In this document: piece after piece, positions 12,001 to 22,159 of the stretch
Position numbering within the stretch: the first letter of the stretch is position 1
Layout of the letters: the number at the start of each line of letters is the position of its first letter
NCBI GenBank assembly: GCA_029255685.2
Contig: CM055314.2
Span: 6,466,399-6,530,398 of the forward strand
DNA: 64,000 nucleotides
Source of the DNA: Silene conica
Taxonomy: Eukaryota > Streptophyta > Magnoliopsida > Caryophyllales > Caryophyllaceae
Direction of reading: 5' to 3'
The notes under the pieces: model-generated
The model's input: the letters and a program-made list of their open reading frames with translations, nothing else
Databases searched by the model: none
What the model was told of the DNA's origin: nothing
Translations under genes and position numbers: made by a program

Positions 12001-13648
12001 GATGGGGTGGACATCAACAGGAGATCCATATGCCCATGTTGGTGATTCAGCACTTACTTTTGATAGTGAAGAAGCTGCGAAAGCCTTCGCTGGGAAACAT
12101 GGATGGCAATATGTGGTATGTTGGTCCTTCCTTGTCCATACATCTGCAATGCACTTTTTTCTGTCCAAAATGATAATTTCTGTTTGGTGGATGCCTTATG
12201 CTTCCCTCCCCATATGCTTTTCACTTTTCTTTCTCTTTATTTTCACATTTGAGGTGTGCGATCACCCATGGATGTTTCTGAAGGATGCTTCATCTCTTGT
12301 TAGAGTCGCGTACGCCGTTACTTAATTTTTTTTCTGTTAGAGTCGTAGGCTCTTAGCGTATTGTCAAATTCTGCAAAATAGAAGGGTTACAAGTGCAATA
12401 TTTGATATATAATGCTAGAAGGAATTTTGGTTAAAATGAATAGTTAGAAGCATAGTGAAGTATTTTGTATGGGCTATATAGTATAGTGTCCAGATTTCCA
12501 TGTTATGGAACACGGGATTGTTGAACAAACTTATTTTTGCTATTTATAGCTTGTATGTTGTATGTGGAAGCTCTGTGGTGGTCATTAAAAGTGGTGAGGA
12601 ACTGAGTAACTTCAGCCAATCAATATTATTGGGCATATATATCATATATGTATTGTGAGGTTACTGGGATCTTTTTGGAATACGTATGTTTTGCATTGCC
12701 GTACTTGTAGTTTCATGCAACATATATGTGATAAGGGATCATTTGGCTTTTATGTTGAGCACGATTGACATGCAGAATACGATGATAAACCTTTCAGAAT
12801 TTGAACAAAGGAGCACTTGACTCAGACGATACAATAGTTTCATAAAGTAGTATCATAAAAAGTTCTTCATTTTGAGGACATGTCTAACCAGTAAGTGGAT
12901 TATACAATGTACTACCACGAGTAAGTGGACTATACATCCGATATACTACCACCAGTCATTTAACTTGAAGTTGACTTACTATATTTAGGTCCTCAGTTCT
13001 AATTATTCAAATGATGAAACCTCTGTGTCGTGAAATATAATAGGTTAACGGTTCTAGGGATATGTTTCTCCATATTAATGAATTTATCTCAGCCTCCTCT
13101 TACATAAATTCTAACTTGCCCTCACAACTTTTAGTGATAACCTTTTATTTGTGCATGGCTGATTGTGAGAGCGAGCTTGCAACACGTTGACATAGTTAAT
13201 TTGATGAATTACATTGTCCATGGTGAACATACGTCTTTCACTTTTACTGCTTCTCTTTGTATTCCCTCTGAGTTTGACTGATACTTGATCATCTGTGCAG
13301 GTGAAGAAGCGTCACACACCTCTTCTGAAGGTGAGATAATTTTTACAGCAGCCGATAAATTCTACTTTCTATAACCTGCTATTTTTTGGATGACTTTGCT
13401 CTCCATCTTATTATGACATTCTCTGACGTTTTCTTGCGCCTAGCATATGAGATTTCTAATTACACCCGAGGACCGTAACTTTCAACAAATTAAAAATGTG
13501 ATGCAGTTATCCTGCAACTAAGATCAATTCCGTCATACTTCCCCTCTCTGAAAACCATGACAGTTTATTGACCCGTAAATTTTTCATTCTTTTGCAGCCG
13601 AAGTCTTACTCTGACAACTTCAAATGGAAGGGTCCCCCAACGCAGTAA
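9091..13648 (+). CDS. NDUFS4: NADH dehydrogenase (ubiquinone) Fe-S protein 4, mitochondrial complex I subunit
   Basis: This is the 18 kDa accessory subunit of mitochondrial complex I (FROSTBITE1/FRO1 in Arabidopsis), located at the peripheral arm near the NADH module. Exons 9091-9255, 11558-11646, 11986-12115, 13301-13330 and 13598-13648 encode 154 residues. The first ~35 residues ([16 protein letters not shown]...RSFAS) form a basic mitochondrial presequence. The family core follows: [60 protein letters not shown], then [13 protein letters not shown] and the C-terminal [12 protein letters not shown] 9091 was chosen over an in-frame open stretch beginning at 9013 because it starts a typical presequence. 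The first intron is about 2.3 kb. The 30 bp fourth exon ([10 protein letters not shown]) is easily lost by gene callers. Confidence 0.96.
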
Positions 13649-15315
13649 ATTTAGTGTTCGGAACTCTACTACTGTCTTGGTGAAAGGCTTTGTTTTTATC
13701 ATTGTTGCTTGTTGTAATTGTTTGTTACCTTCGCTGCAATAATTTTACTGTATTGCTATTAGCACAGAGCAGCTGTGAGCAATAACTGACATTTCTCTTG
13801 TACCCTTGATCGATTATCTACAACTGGTAAGACATTTCTGGGTAATTCCCTTTCTGGATTGACATAATGCGAATCAGCAAGCATATAGTGACATTTCTTA
13901 ATTTTCTACAAGTAGCAAAGCATTTCTGATTATTTGCGCTTTCTTGAACGAAATGATGGCAAAATACACGAGCCTTAGCAGCTTACCGTCTTCATCATGC
14001 AGATTATCTTCTTTTCTCTGCAATTTTCTCAAAATGCCTTTGTGAGATCTTCAAGGTCTTATAACTTGCTCAATAAAGTTAGGGCTTCACAGTTTGTCTG
14101 TCAATTATTTATCTTTGGGACATGAAAAAACATTCTATTAGCTGTGCTTATTGAGGTTTCGCTAGCACCAAAACAGACACAAACATGATACGGACACATA
14201 GCATAACGTCTTATGAAATTTAGGGCACCGGACAAGATCTCGTATAAATTGGGAATAAAAACATTGAAGTAAACAATATACAGATTGGGATGTGTCGTGT
14301 TGAGCAACCATTGAGTCGGTTATGAACCCGGCATGTCCCGATCTCTGTATAAAAGTCTAAATTCACGTTTCTAACATTCTCAAAAGTTGTTAAAATATTT
14401 TTTCAATGAAATTATAGATAGTTTGAAAAAAATTCAACAAAATTATATATAGAAGATTACATACACTGAAAATACATACTATTATAAAAAATACTACTCC
14501 CTAGTTCTAAAAGGACATTTTAACAAAATGTAAAAAAAGTAGGTCTTTTTAAAATGGTATTTATCCTAACACCAAAAAATGTCAATTTTTTTAATAAAAA
14601 ATAATCATTTAATAATAAAATATTATAATTAGTAAAATTGACATTTTTTTAAATAAAAAGACTAATCGTAATATTTCATCGGAAAATATTTACATTTAAT
14701 CACTAAATATTTTTTATCCGTTTTAGACGAAACATAAATTTTTGTTTCAGATGACCTTAATTTCAGACCCGATCACAATCGATTTAAATAATGGTAAATT
14801 AGTAAAATGATACAGTAAGAGAATTAGGAGAGGTCTAAAATTAAGACGGCCTAAAACAAGAATTGTTGTATTTTTGTAGACGAAAATAGTCCGTCTAAAA
14901 CAATAATTTTTTAAAAAAATTGTAAAACATCAAAACATGTTTAGCCTGTAAAGGTAGTCTTCTTCAGTTCTTCGTAGTTCCTACATTTCTGCTAATTATT
15001 CCCGTTACCATCACCCACTTCTTTACTCTCTCCAAACTTCCACTTCACTTGATCTCAAAAATCTCAAAAACAAAAACAATTCAATTAAACTTACCGAAAT
15101 CACTTCATTCATTACATGAGATTAATCACTGCTGTTACCTCTTTTGTGAGAGCACCCGAGGCGAGGGGATTACACACTGTTGTCGATAGTGGACACCCCG
15201 ATTTACAGATGATCTGAAGCTTCAAAAATCAAAATCCAACTATTTCCCAGCTTCCCTGCTTCATTGATCTCATGTAATTAACACTAAAATTTCGTAATTA
15301 AGTTTATTTTAAGAG
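13649..15315. other. Intergenic interval and PMT28 leader
   Basis: Nothing coding is visible from 13649 to about 14950. The first ~150 bp are likely the NDUFS4 3' UTR. The stretch 14480-14930 is very AT-rich and contains a 'CTCCCTAGTTCTAAAA' start of a kind common in degenerate plant MITEs, but I found no inverted ends or target duplication. From about 14990 pyrimidine-rich sequence (TTTACTCTCTCC) suggests the PMT28 5' UTR. Confidence 0.5.
15116..15217 (+). promoter_or_regulatory. Upstream ORF of 33 codons in the PMT28 leader
   Basis: An ATG at 15116 opens a frame ending in TGA at 15215-15217, 99 bp before the main ATG and not overlapping it. The peptide begins MRLITAVTSFVRAPEARG and ends DLQMI. 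It lies in sequence with leader-like composition. If the transcript starts upstream of it, it would reduce initiation at the PMT28 start. Whether it is translated or conserved cannot be told from one sequence; I do not recognise the peptide. Confidence 0.35.
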
Positions 15316-18300
15316 ATGGGTATAGCTAAAATAAGTGGTCAAGCAAAAACAGTACTGTCAAAAATTGGTAGACAGGCGAAAATCCCACATGGGTTATGTG
15401 CAAAATTGACAGCAGTTGTGATATTAGGTTTGTGTTTCATTTTTATTTGGTCATTTTATTCAACTACTCCTGAAAATCTTGTTTCTCAAAGAGATAGTTT
15501 TAGTGACATTGCTGGACCTTCTTCAGTTAAGTCAACTGATCATTCAAAGGTTCAATCTTTACCCAATTTAGCTAAAAAGAATGAAAGTTTGCCTCATAAG
15601 GTTGCTAAACAAGGTAAAAAGGGTAAAAAGGTTAAGGTGAAAAAGGGTAATATTGGTAGGAATGAGACTGTTGTAAAACAAGATGAAGGAACTGTAGAAG
15701 GATCTGAGAGATCTGAGGATGAGGGTGAGGGTGTTGATGAAGGAGATGATGTTGTGGTTGATGGTAAGGAAGAAGGGTTGTTGGAGAAACAAGAAGAAAG
15801 TGAAGGAAATGCTGAGAAAGATGCTGATTTGGAGGATGGGGTGGATGTGGAAATTTTTGGGAATGTTGAAGAGGGTGATGATGATTTGGTTAGTGAGGGG
15901 AATAATAAGAAGGGGAAGAAGAAATTAGGGCCGGTTTTCGATCCGAAAGGGAAGTATAGTTGGAAATTGTGTAATGTGAAGAGTAAGCATAATTACATTC
16001 CTTGTATTGATGTTGAGAGTGGAACAGGAAAGGTTCAAAAGTATCGGCATCTCGAAAGGAGTTGTCCTAAGGCTCCTCCTATGTGTCTTGTGCCTCTTCC
16101 TCCTAATGGGTACGGGACTCCGGTGCGCTGGCCCGAGAGCAAAGGAAAGGTATTGCATTGCTTTGCACTGTGGAGAATTGAAACACAGATTCTTATGAGT
16201 TTTACATAGACATTATTGTGAAATTATATGTTAAGTTATAAAGGGTAGTTTTTCATGCTCATTTGATGGGGGTATTTGGGGTAAATAGCATGCGATTTAT
16301 TGTAAAACCGTCTTATACGAGAATTTTTGTGGACAAGTTTCAACAATGTTCTTGTGTGGAGGCGGCCTTGTGTGGTTTAGGCCCTGTTCTTTTCGGCTGA
16401 AATGAGCTGAATTGAATAAATTGGAGTAGAGCTTAATAGAAGTAAATTGAATGGAACTGAGGTGGAGTGAATTTATTTGAATTAAAAGTTACTTTTGTGA
16501 AGAGATTAATTGAAAATAATTGATTGAACGTAAATAAAACTTAAGGAAATACAACCAACTAAAATTGAAAGGAGCTGAAATTAAGATAGAAAGAATAGGG
16601 CCTTAGTCGTTTGATTTATTGATGAATAGGTGGTATGCTTTACTTGCAGATATTGTACAAGAATGTTGAACATCCGAAACTTGGTGCCTATATTAAGGCT
16701 GAGAACTGGACCTTGCAGGCCGAGGAGCACCTCGTGTTTCCTGAAAATCAATCTGATGTTGTTAATGGTGTTGGTCACTACCTTGAGTCCATTGAAGAGG
16801 TAATAATTTATTAATTTTATATACGCGAGGCTGATTGTTTCATACTGTGTCCCAGTTTGTATAGTTGAATTCATATACAAACTTTAGTTTTTCATTAATT
16901 CTGTATCGTCTGTTCAGTTTGCTTATACACTTCAAAAGTTGTATCAGACTGGTGTTGTATCTAATTCTGTAAAGTTCTGAACTTGTCGGTTCTAATAGAT
17001 GTTACCAGACATTGAATGGGGAAAGAACGTCCGTGTGGTCCTAGACATTGGAGTCACTGACTCGAACTTTGCAGCAACTCTCTTAGACAAGAATGTCATC
17101 ACTTTATCTCTAGGTTTGAAGGATGATCTGGTCGATTTGGCACAAGTTGCAATTGAACGTGGATTTCCTGCTATTGTGAGCCCGTTTTCTAGTAGAAGGC
17201 TTCCGTTTTCTGGTGCTACTTTTGACGCCATTCATTGTAGTGGATGCAATGTTCATTGGCATACCAATGGTAACTTGATATTACTGCCTATTACGTAACC
17301 GTTGTGTTTATTTTTATCTGTCACTCGTTGATATTGTTCATTATTCATCTTTGTTTCTTGTTCTGATAGGGGGAAAGAGGCTTCTTGAAATTAATCGACT
17401 TTTGAGACCAGGTGGATACTTCATTTTATCAGCAAAGCATCATGGCAGTGAAGAAGAAGAAGGTTTGCCCTAAACTCCGTCTCTAGTTACTGATGGATGT
17501 TCAAAACTCGTCTATTGATGCTTAGAAACAAAGGTTTTAGCTTTAGTAGAGGAGTATGGATTTCCCAATTAAACAGTCACAAATGGTTTTGCTTAAAATG
17601 CCTATTCTTGTGGAGCATTCTTGGCCCGAGTCCATGCCTAAATAGACTTCGAGCCTGTCACCCTCGGGTGGTTTACATGGTGTATGTGGTTTGCAGGCTA
17701 TCACATATACCCGCGGGTTTACCCAGTGCGCACCGAAGGTAGCGGCTGCGGGCTCCCTCGTTACCAAAAAAAAAAATGCCTATTCTTGGCATTGCATTTA
17801 TACTGCTAGACTGCTAGAGGATACTCGCAGAGTCGCAGGCAACATCTTTTGTGACTAAGCTAAAGTTTCTTTGCTAGTGTTTTTATCATGTTTGTCGACT
17901 GTGAAAAAAGGAAAAATGAAATGAAATAAACTTTCCTAGGTTATTAAGAAGTCTCATTATTTGCTATGAAAATTTGTTTCCCGTGTATTAAACACGATGT
18001 GAAAGAAGCAACGTCTTCCACTGACTTCTCTAAAGACATTCCATTAGATGCACATCAAAACCTGGATTCTCTAATAGATGTTTGTGTGTATGTGTATCTG
18101 CACACACCCCAGATACCCTGCAGTAAACACGATGGGGCATTGTTGATTTGTTGTAGTTATTTAATGTTACGTGTTATATAGTTTTATAACATGTCTCATC
18201 GAAACAACTTAGTTCGTATTTCAAACATAGACTGACGCTTTATTCTGAGTCTCACTTTTTGTAATACGCTTACTATGGTTGACATTAGGTATTAATATAT

Positions 18301-20448
18301 TGCTTTCGATATCTTCTTTTTAGCAATGTCTACCTTGATTGCATCGATTTGTTGGAATCCCCTGACTGATACAGTCGATGAAAGCACCGAAGTAAGGGTT
18401 AAAATTTATCGGAAGCCAGAATCAAATACGATATATGAGCTGCGTAGGAAGAAGAATCCTCCCTTATGCGATGAAAAACAGAATCCTGATGCCGCCTGGT
18501 AAGCCCGTTGTATTTTCTTTTCAAGAAACTGACTGAAGAAAGACTATATTTCCATACTATTAACATTATTTTTGCGTAATCTTTATGGAGACAGGTATAT
18601 TCCAATTGGGCATTGCTTGCACCTTGTTCCTACTGCTATTGAACAGCACGGGACCGAGTGGCCTACAGAATGGCCTAGCCGGCTTGAAAGTTACCCTGAC
18701 TGGTTGAATGACAAAGAAAAAGTTAAGGCAGATACACGTCACTGGAAATCTATTGTTGAAAAATCTTACCTTACTGGAATGGGTATTGACTGGAAAAACA
18801 TTCGAAATGTGATGGATATGAAAGCCATCTATGGAGGGTAAGCTTTTCATGTAGTAATTATTAGGAATATTAATAATAGTTGGGCCTCAACCATCACCCT
18901 AAGGTTTTGGTTGAGACGGTTCATCTATCATGGTATCAGAGCTAGTCGGGTTCGAATCCTGGCAACCTCAAAACCTCTCAAAAAATCGAAGTGGAAACCC
19001 AGCACACGGTATGGGAGAGCCTGTGCAAACTAACCACTCTTCAAGCCCAATGGGCATTTGAGTGAGAGAGCGTATTAGGAATATTAATAATAGTTGGGCC
19101 TCAACCATCACCTTAAGGTTTTGGTTGAGACGGTTCATCTATCAGTAATTACTTGCACTTTTTAAGTTCTAGTAAAAAAAGTTCTAGTAAAAAACTGTGA
19201 CGACTCTGAAAGCATTCGATCTATCAGGCTGGTTAAGTAATAAATCATCTGTATTTTGGTTCATGGTTTATCTCAAAATATATGTGAAGTTAGAAAATCA
19301 AATCTGTCACGTTTGCGTTGTCAAAATAAACTATTTTCACATCTAAAAATTGTAGTTGCTAGTTAGCGTATACTCCCATGTGAAAATAACCGTTAAAGTT
19401 GATTATTATAGTCCAAGAGCGACAATATAGGAGGAATGGGAGGGACTAACATTTTTACTGTAAGCTAATGCAATGGAATGCCACAGGTTTGCAGCTGCTC
19501 TTTCTGGACAGCAGGTCTGGGTTATGAACGTGGTCCCTGTTCATGCTCCAAATACGCTTCCTTATATATTTGAACGAGGCCTCTTCGGGGTTTATCATGA
19601 TTGGTGTGAATCTTTTGGCACCTATCCGAGGTCATATGATCTCCTGCATGTAGATCATCTGTTTTCTCGACTTAAGAACAGGTAACGTCTCTCTCTAACC
19701 ATCATCCGTCATCCATGTATTAGGGCGATACTTCCCACAGGTAATTTAAGTGTAATTACCGGTTCGTTTTCCGTAATTTGGGTTTGGTTCAAAGACGGGC
19801 GAACTTAAAAATAATAAAGCTAGTTCGGGAAGTACGGACTGTACACTAGTCTATTCTTTAAAAGTTCGCGGTATAGTTGCCTTACGAACGACTATGCGGG
19901 GGTCTCTTCATTTGTCTATATATATGATAGATAAATGGATCAGATTTCCCCCAAGAGAAATTACTGATAATCAAACTTCTTGAACAGAAAAACGAATTAC
20001 ACATAAAAGCTTCGAAATTACATCTCTGTTTTCTTGCCAAAAACCGAGGAACACCGTCTTATCTCTGTAGAAAATTCGGAACATCCCAGGCATTGATATA
20101 CGGGACGAATTGTTCTATAAGGAAAGCGTAGCGATTCGGTGTTGTTTTCATTGTTTTTCATTTCTTTGACAGTATATCAATAACACACAGTTTCTACGTA
20201 GTACTATGTATTTACTCTCTGACTGGGTGTTTACGGACAAATGTTTCAGATGCGATCAGCCAGTGGCAATAGTTGTGGAGATGGATCGCATACTAAGACC
20301 AGGAGGTTGGGTAATAGTGCGTGATAAGGTAGTAATATTGGATCCACTGGAAGGAATACTACGAGGTTTGAACTGGGACATTCGTATGACATTTTCCAAG
20401 GATAAAGAGGGTATTCTTGTCGCTCAGAAAACGTCATGGAGACCCTGA
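15316..20448 (+). CDS. PMT28: Probable methyltransferase PMT28 (Golgi, QUA2/TSD2-related family)
   Basis: This belongs to the plant DUF248 family of type II Golgi membrane SAM-dependent methyltransferases, several of which are implicated in homogalacturonan methylation. Exons 15316-16149, 16650-16799, 16999-17269, 17370-17462, 18324-18498, 18595-18837, 19487-19681 and 20250-20448 encode 719 residues, close to Arabidopsis PMT28 (about 724). Residues ~31-48 form the single membrane segment. Residues ~90-210 are a long Lys/Glu/Asp-rich stem, then the family signature [19 protein letters not shown] and [16 protein letters not shown]. The SAM-binding motif is [18 protein letters not shown], with Val where other PMTs usually have Cys. 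The second half has [52 protein letters not shown] and [15 protein letters not shown]. Introns carry a MITE, a SINE and a TRIM, all with visible target duplications. Direct substrate is not known for this member. Confidence 0.96.
16380..16602. mobile_element. PIF/Harbinger-like (Tourist) MITE in PMT28 intron 1
   Basis: The ends are inverted: GGCCCTGTTCTTTT on the left, and GGCCCTATTCTTTC as the reverse complement of the right end. They are flanked by the trinucleotide TTA at 16377-16379 and 16603-16605, the target duplication of this superfamily. The interior has AGCTGAATTGAAT-type repeats and no coding capacity. Related sequence recurs at 53342-53560, around the second Helitron (about 47770-47888 and 51591-51690) and at 63640-63860. 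Confidence 0.85.
17611..17772 (+). mobile_element. SINE in PMT28 intron 4
   Basis: About 160 bp of GC-rich sequence in an AT-rich intron ends in a run of A and is flanked by the perfect 16 bp direct repeat AAAATGCCTATTCTTG (17595-17610 and 17773-17788). It begins TGGAGCATTCTTGGCCCGAG and contains a B-box-like GGGTTTACCC near 17716 and the segment CGAAGGTAGCGGCTGCGGGC before TTACC and poly(A). Long perfect target duplication, 3' A tail and RNA polymerase III-like boxes are the definition of a SINE. The intact duplication points to a fairly recent insertion. Confidence 0.9.
18859..19144 (+). mobile_element. TRIM retrotransposon (terminal-repeat retrotransposon in miniature) in PMT28 intron 6
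   Basis: Two 72 bp direct repeats, 18859-18930 and 19073-19144, differ at a single base (CACCCT against CACCTT). Directly after the first is TGGTATCAGAGC, the initiator-tRNA-Met primer binding site used by plant LTR elements. Directly before the second is the purine-rich GAGTGAGAGAG, a polypurine tract. The whole 286 bp element is flanked by the 5 bp duplication GTAAT (18854-18858 and 19145-19149). The LTRs start TATTAGG and end TATCA rather than the usual TG...CA. The 142 bp interior has no coding capacity. Confidence 0.93.
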
Positions 20449-22159
20449 GATCCAGTGCTTCTTACTTCTACATACAGCCTTGTCTTTATGATCGATTCAG
20501 TGACCGCTCAGTGTCCCTATAGTGTAAGTGCCAGTCCTGCTAATTTGCGACGACATCAAATTCATACATCTGATCTGACTTCACGCGCAGCAGCAAAACC
20601 TCGCTAAACTCCAACAGAATGAGACACTTATTGTTGCTCTCAGGAGTAAGGCGAGCAATACTGAGCATAGTTTGACACAGTTTTGCAGAGTTGGCCGTGT
20701 CATTTTTTCATCACGGGTCACCCGTGAAAGCCTCTTTGTATTTTTATATAGGTGTGCAACCGTGCAAGACTTTATACATGTAACCCCCTGAAGCCGCAAC
20801 ACGTCGGAGCAATTGAGACACTACAGTAATGTTGGTAATTACTTGTGCAGGACATTGGGTCGAAAAAGTTTTTTCTTTTTCTGGTTTTTTTTCCCGGTTC
20901 ATGATTTTAAGGTGGCTGGTTACTCTACTTCCACAATTTAGATTAGGCACAATTTGTATAATTAGGTTTGAGGTGTGAAACAAAAGGTTCATTTTTTTTC
21001 CCCATTTTCGCAATTTTTTTTTTTTTGATGTAATGTAACCATTGTAAACATTAAACATATTCGTTTAATCATTTGTACACGTTGGAATAAATGATATTCA
21101 TAAAGTGTTTGGATGGATAAACTCGTGAATTATTCGTGTTATCATGTAGGGCCTCGTTTCAGGTCGTTGTCTAAAAACTTACTTTAAAATGAACTCGAAT
21201 CTCTTCGTATTAATTTCCATATAACATCAACTCGATTGCTTTTTTAGGAGACTCGTCTCCACAGAAGACAAGCTTGGTCGGCTCGTTCTTCCCCTTCTCT
21301 TTCTACGCTCTTGTAGCATAAGTGTACTTGGCCCGTCTCGTTGGTCTATGGGATTTTTTTAGTAAAGTTGTTGAAGTCGACTTCATTGTTCGGCTCCAAA
21401 CTTCGTTTCATCAGTTTGCTCTCGTTCTTATTTGCTTCGTTATTTTCTTAGATATACTAGGTTTTTATGTAACTTTTAATTATAGCTTTGTTGCACTAGG
21501 CTGGCTAGTCAGGCTTTTTGTGCAGCCTAGCTTCTTAGCTTGTTTCGTAACTTTTGGGGTTCTATAATCACCCTTTCTTCTCTCGTCAAAAGAAAAATTG
21601 TTTTTTTAGGGTCATGAACATATAAATCTTGAACTATGTCCAGAGTTACCTAAAACCCGAAACAATCTCACAAGAACAATTAAATCATGACTCAAAGTGA
21701 CCTCAACTCGAAACAATCGTTAAAAACTCAATATGGCCTCAAATAAGGTTACGCTTCAACCACTAATAAAGTGATGATTCAACCAAACATAATAATTCCA
21801 TAAAACGACTCTTTATTATTAATGTAAAATACAAAATAAAAAATAATTGTAGAAAGTAAAAAAAATCAAACACAATGGCCTGACCCGTTTAGCAGATCTC
21901 GCAACAATACTTCGTCAGCCTACGTATAAAAACAGACCCGACTCGAATGGCCGAAAATGAGTCATTACTTTGTGTAAAATAAAAATATTGACCAGACCCG
22001 TTTAACAGATCCCGCAACGATATTTGGTTAGCCTACGTATAAAAACAAACCCGGCTTGAATGACCCGAATTATATTATTCAAGTCCAAAACACAACCCTC
22101 TCTTCATCACACTATTTTGTACTCCAAAAATTCGACATCTTCACTATCTTACGCCGGCT
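20449..22159. repeat. Intergenic interval with a 113 bp imperfect tandem duplication before uL4m
   Basis: The first ~600 bp probably hold the PMT28 3' UTR. No gene is visible. At 21882 and 21995 the string GACCCGTTTARCAGATC starts two copies of an ~80 bp segment that both contain AGCCTACGTATAAAAAC; the offset is 113 bp. They sit about 90-280 bp upstream of the uL4m start codon, so they fall in its promoter. The TACGTATAAAAAC piece could supply a TATA box (TATAAAA). Confidence 0.6.

Noticed and set aside
17497..17767. Short frames on both strands in PMT28 intron 4
   Set aside because: They are translations across the SINE and its flanks; the SINE is bounded by a 16 bp target duplication.
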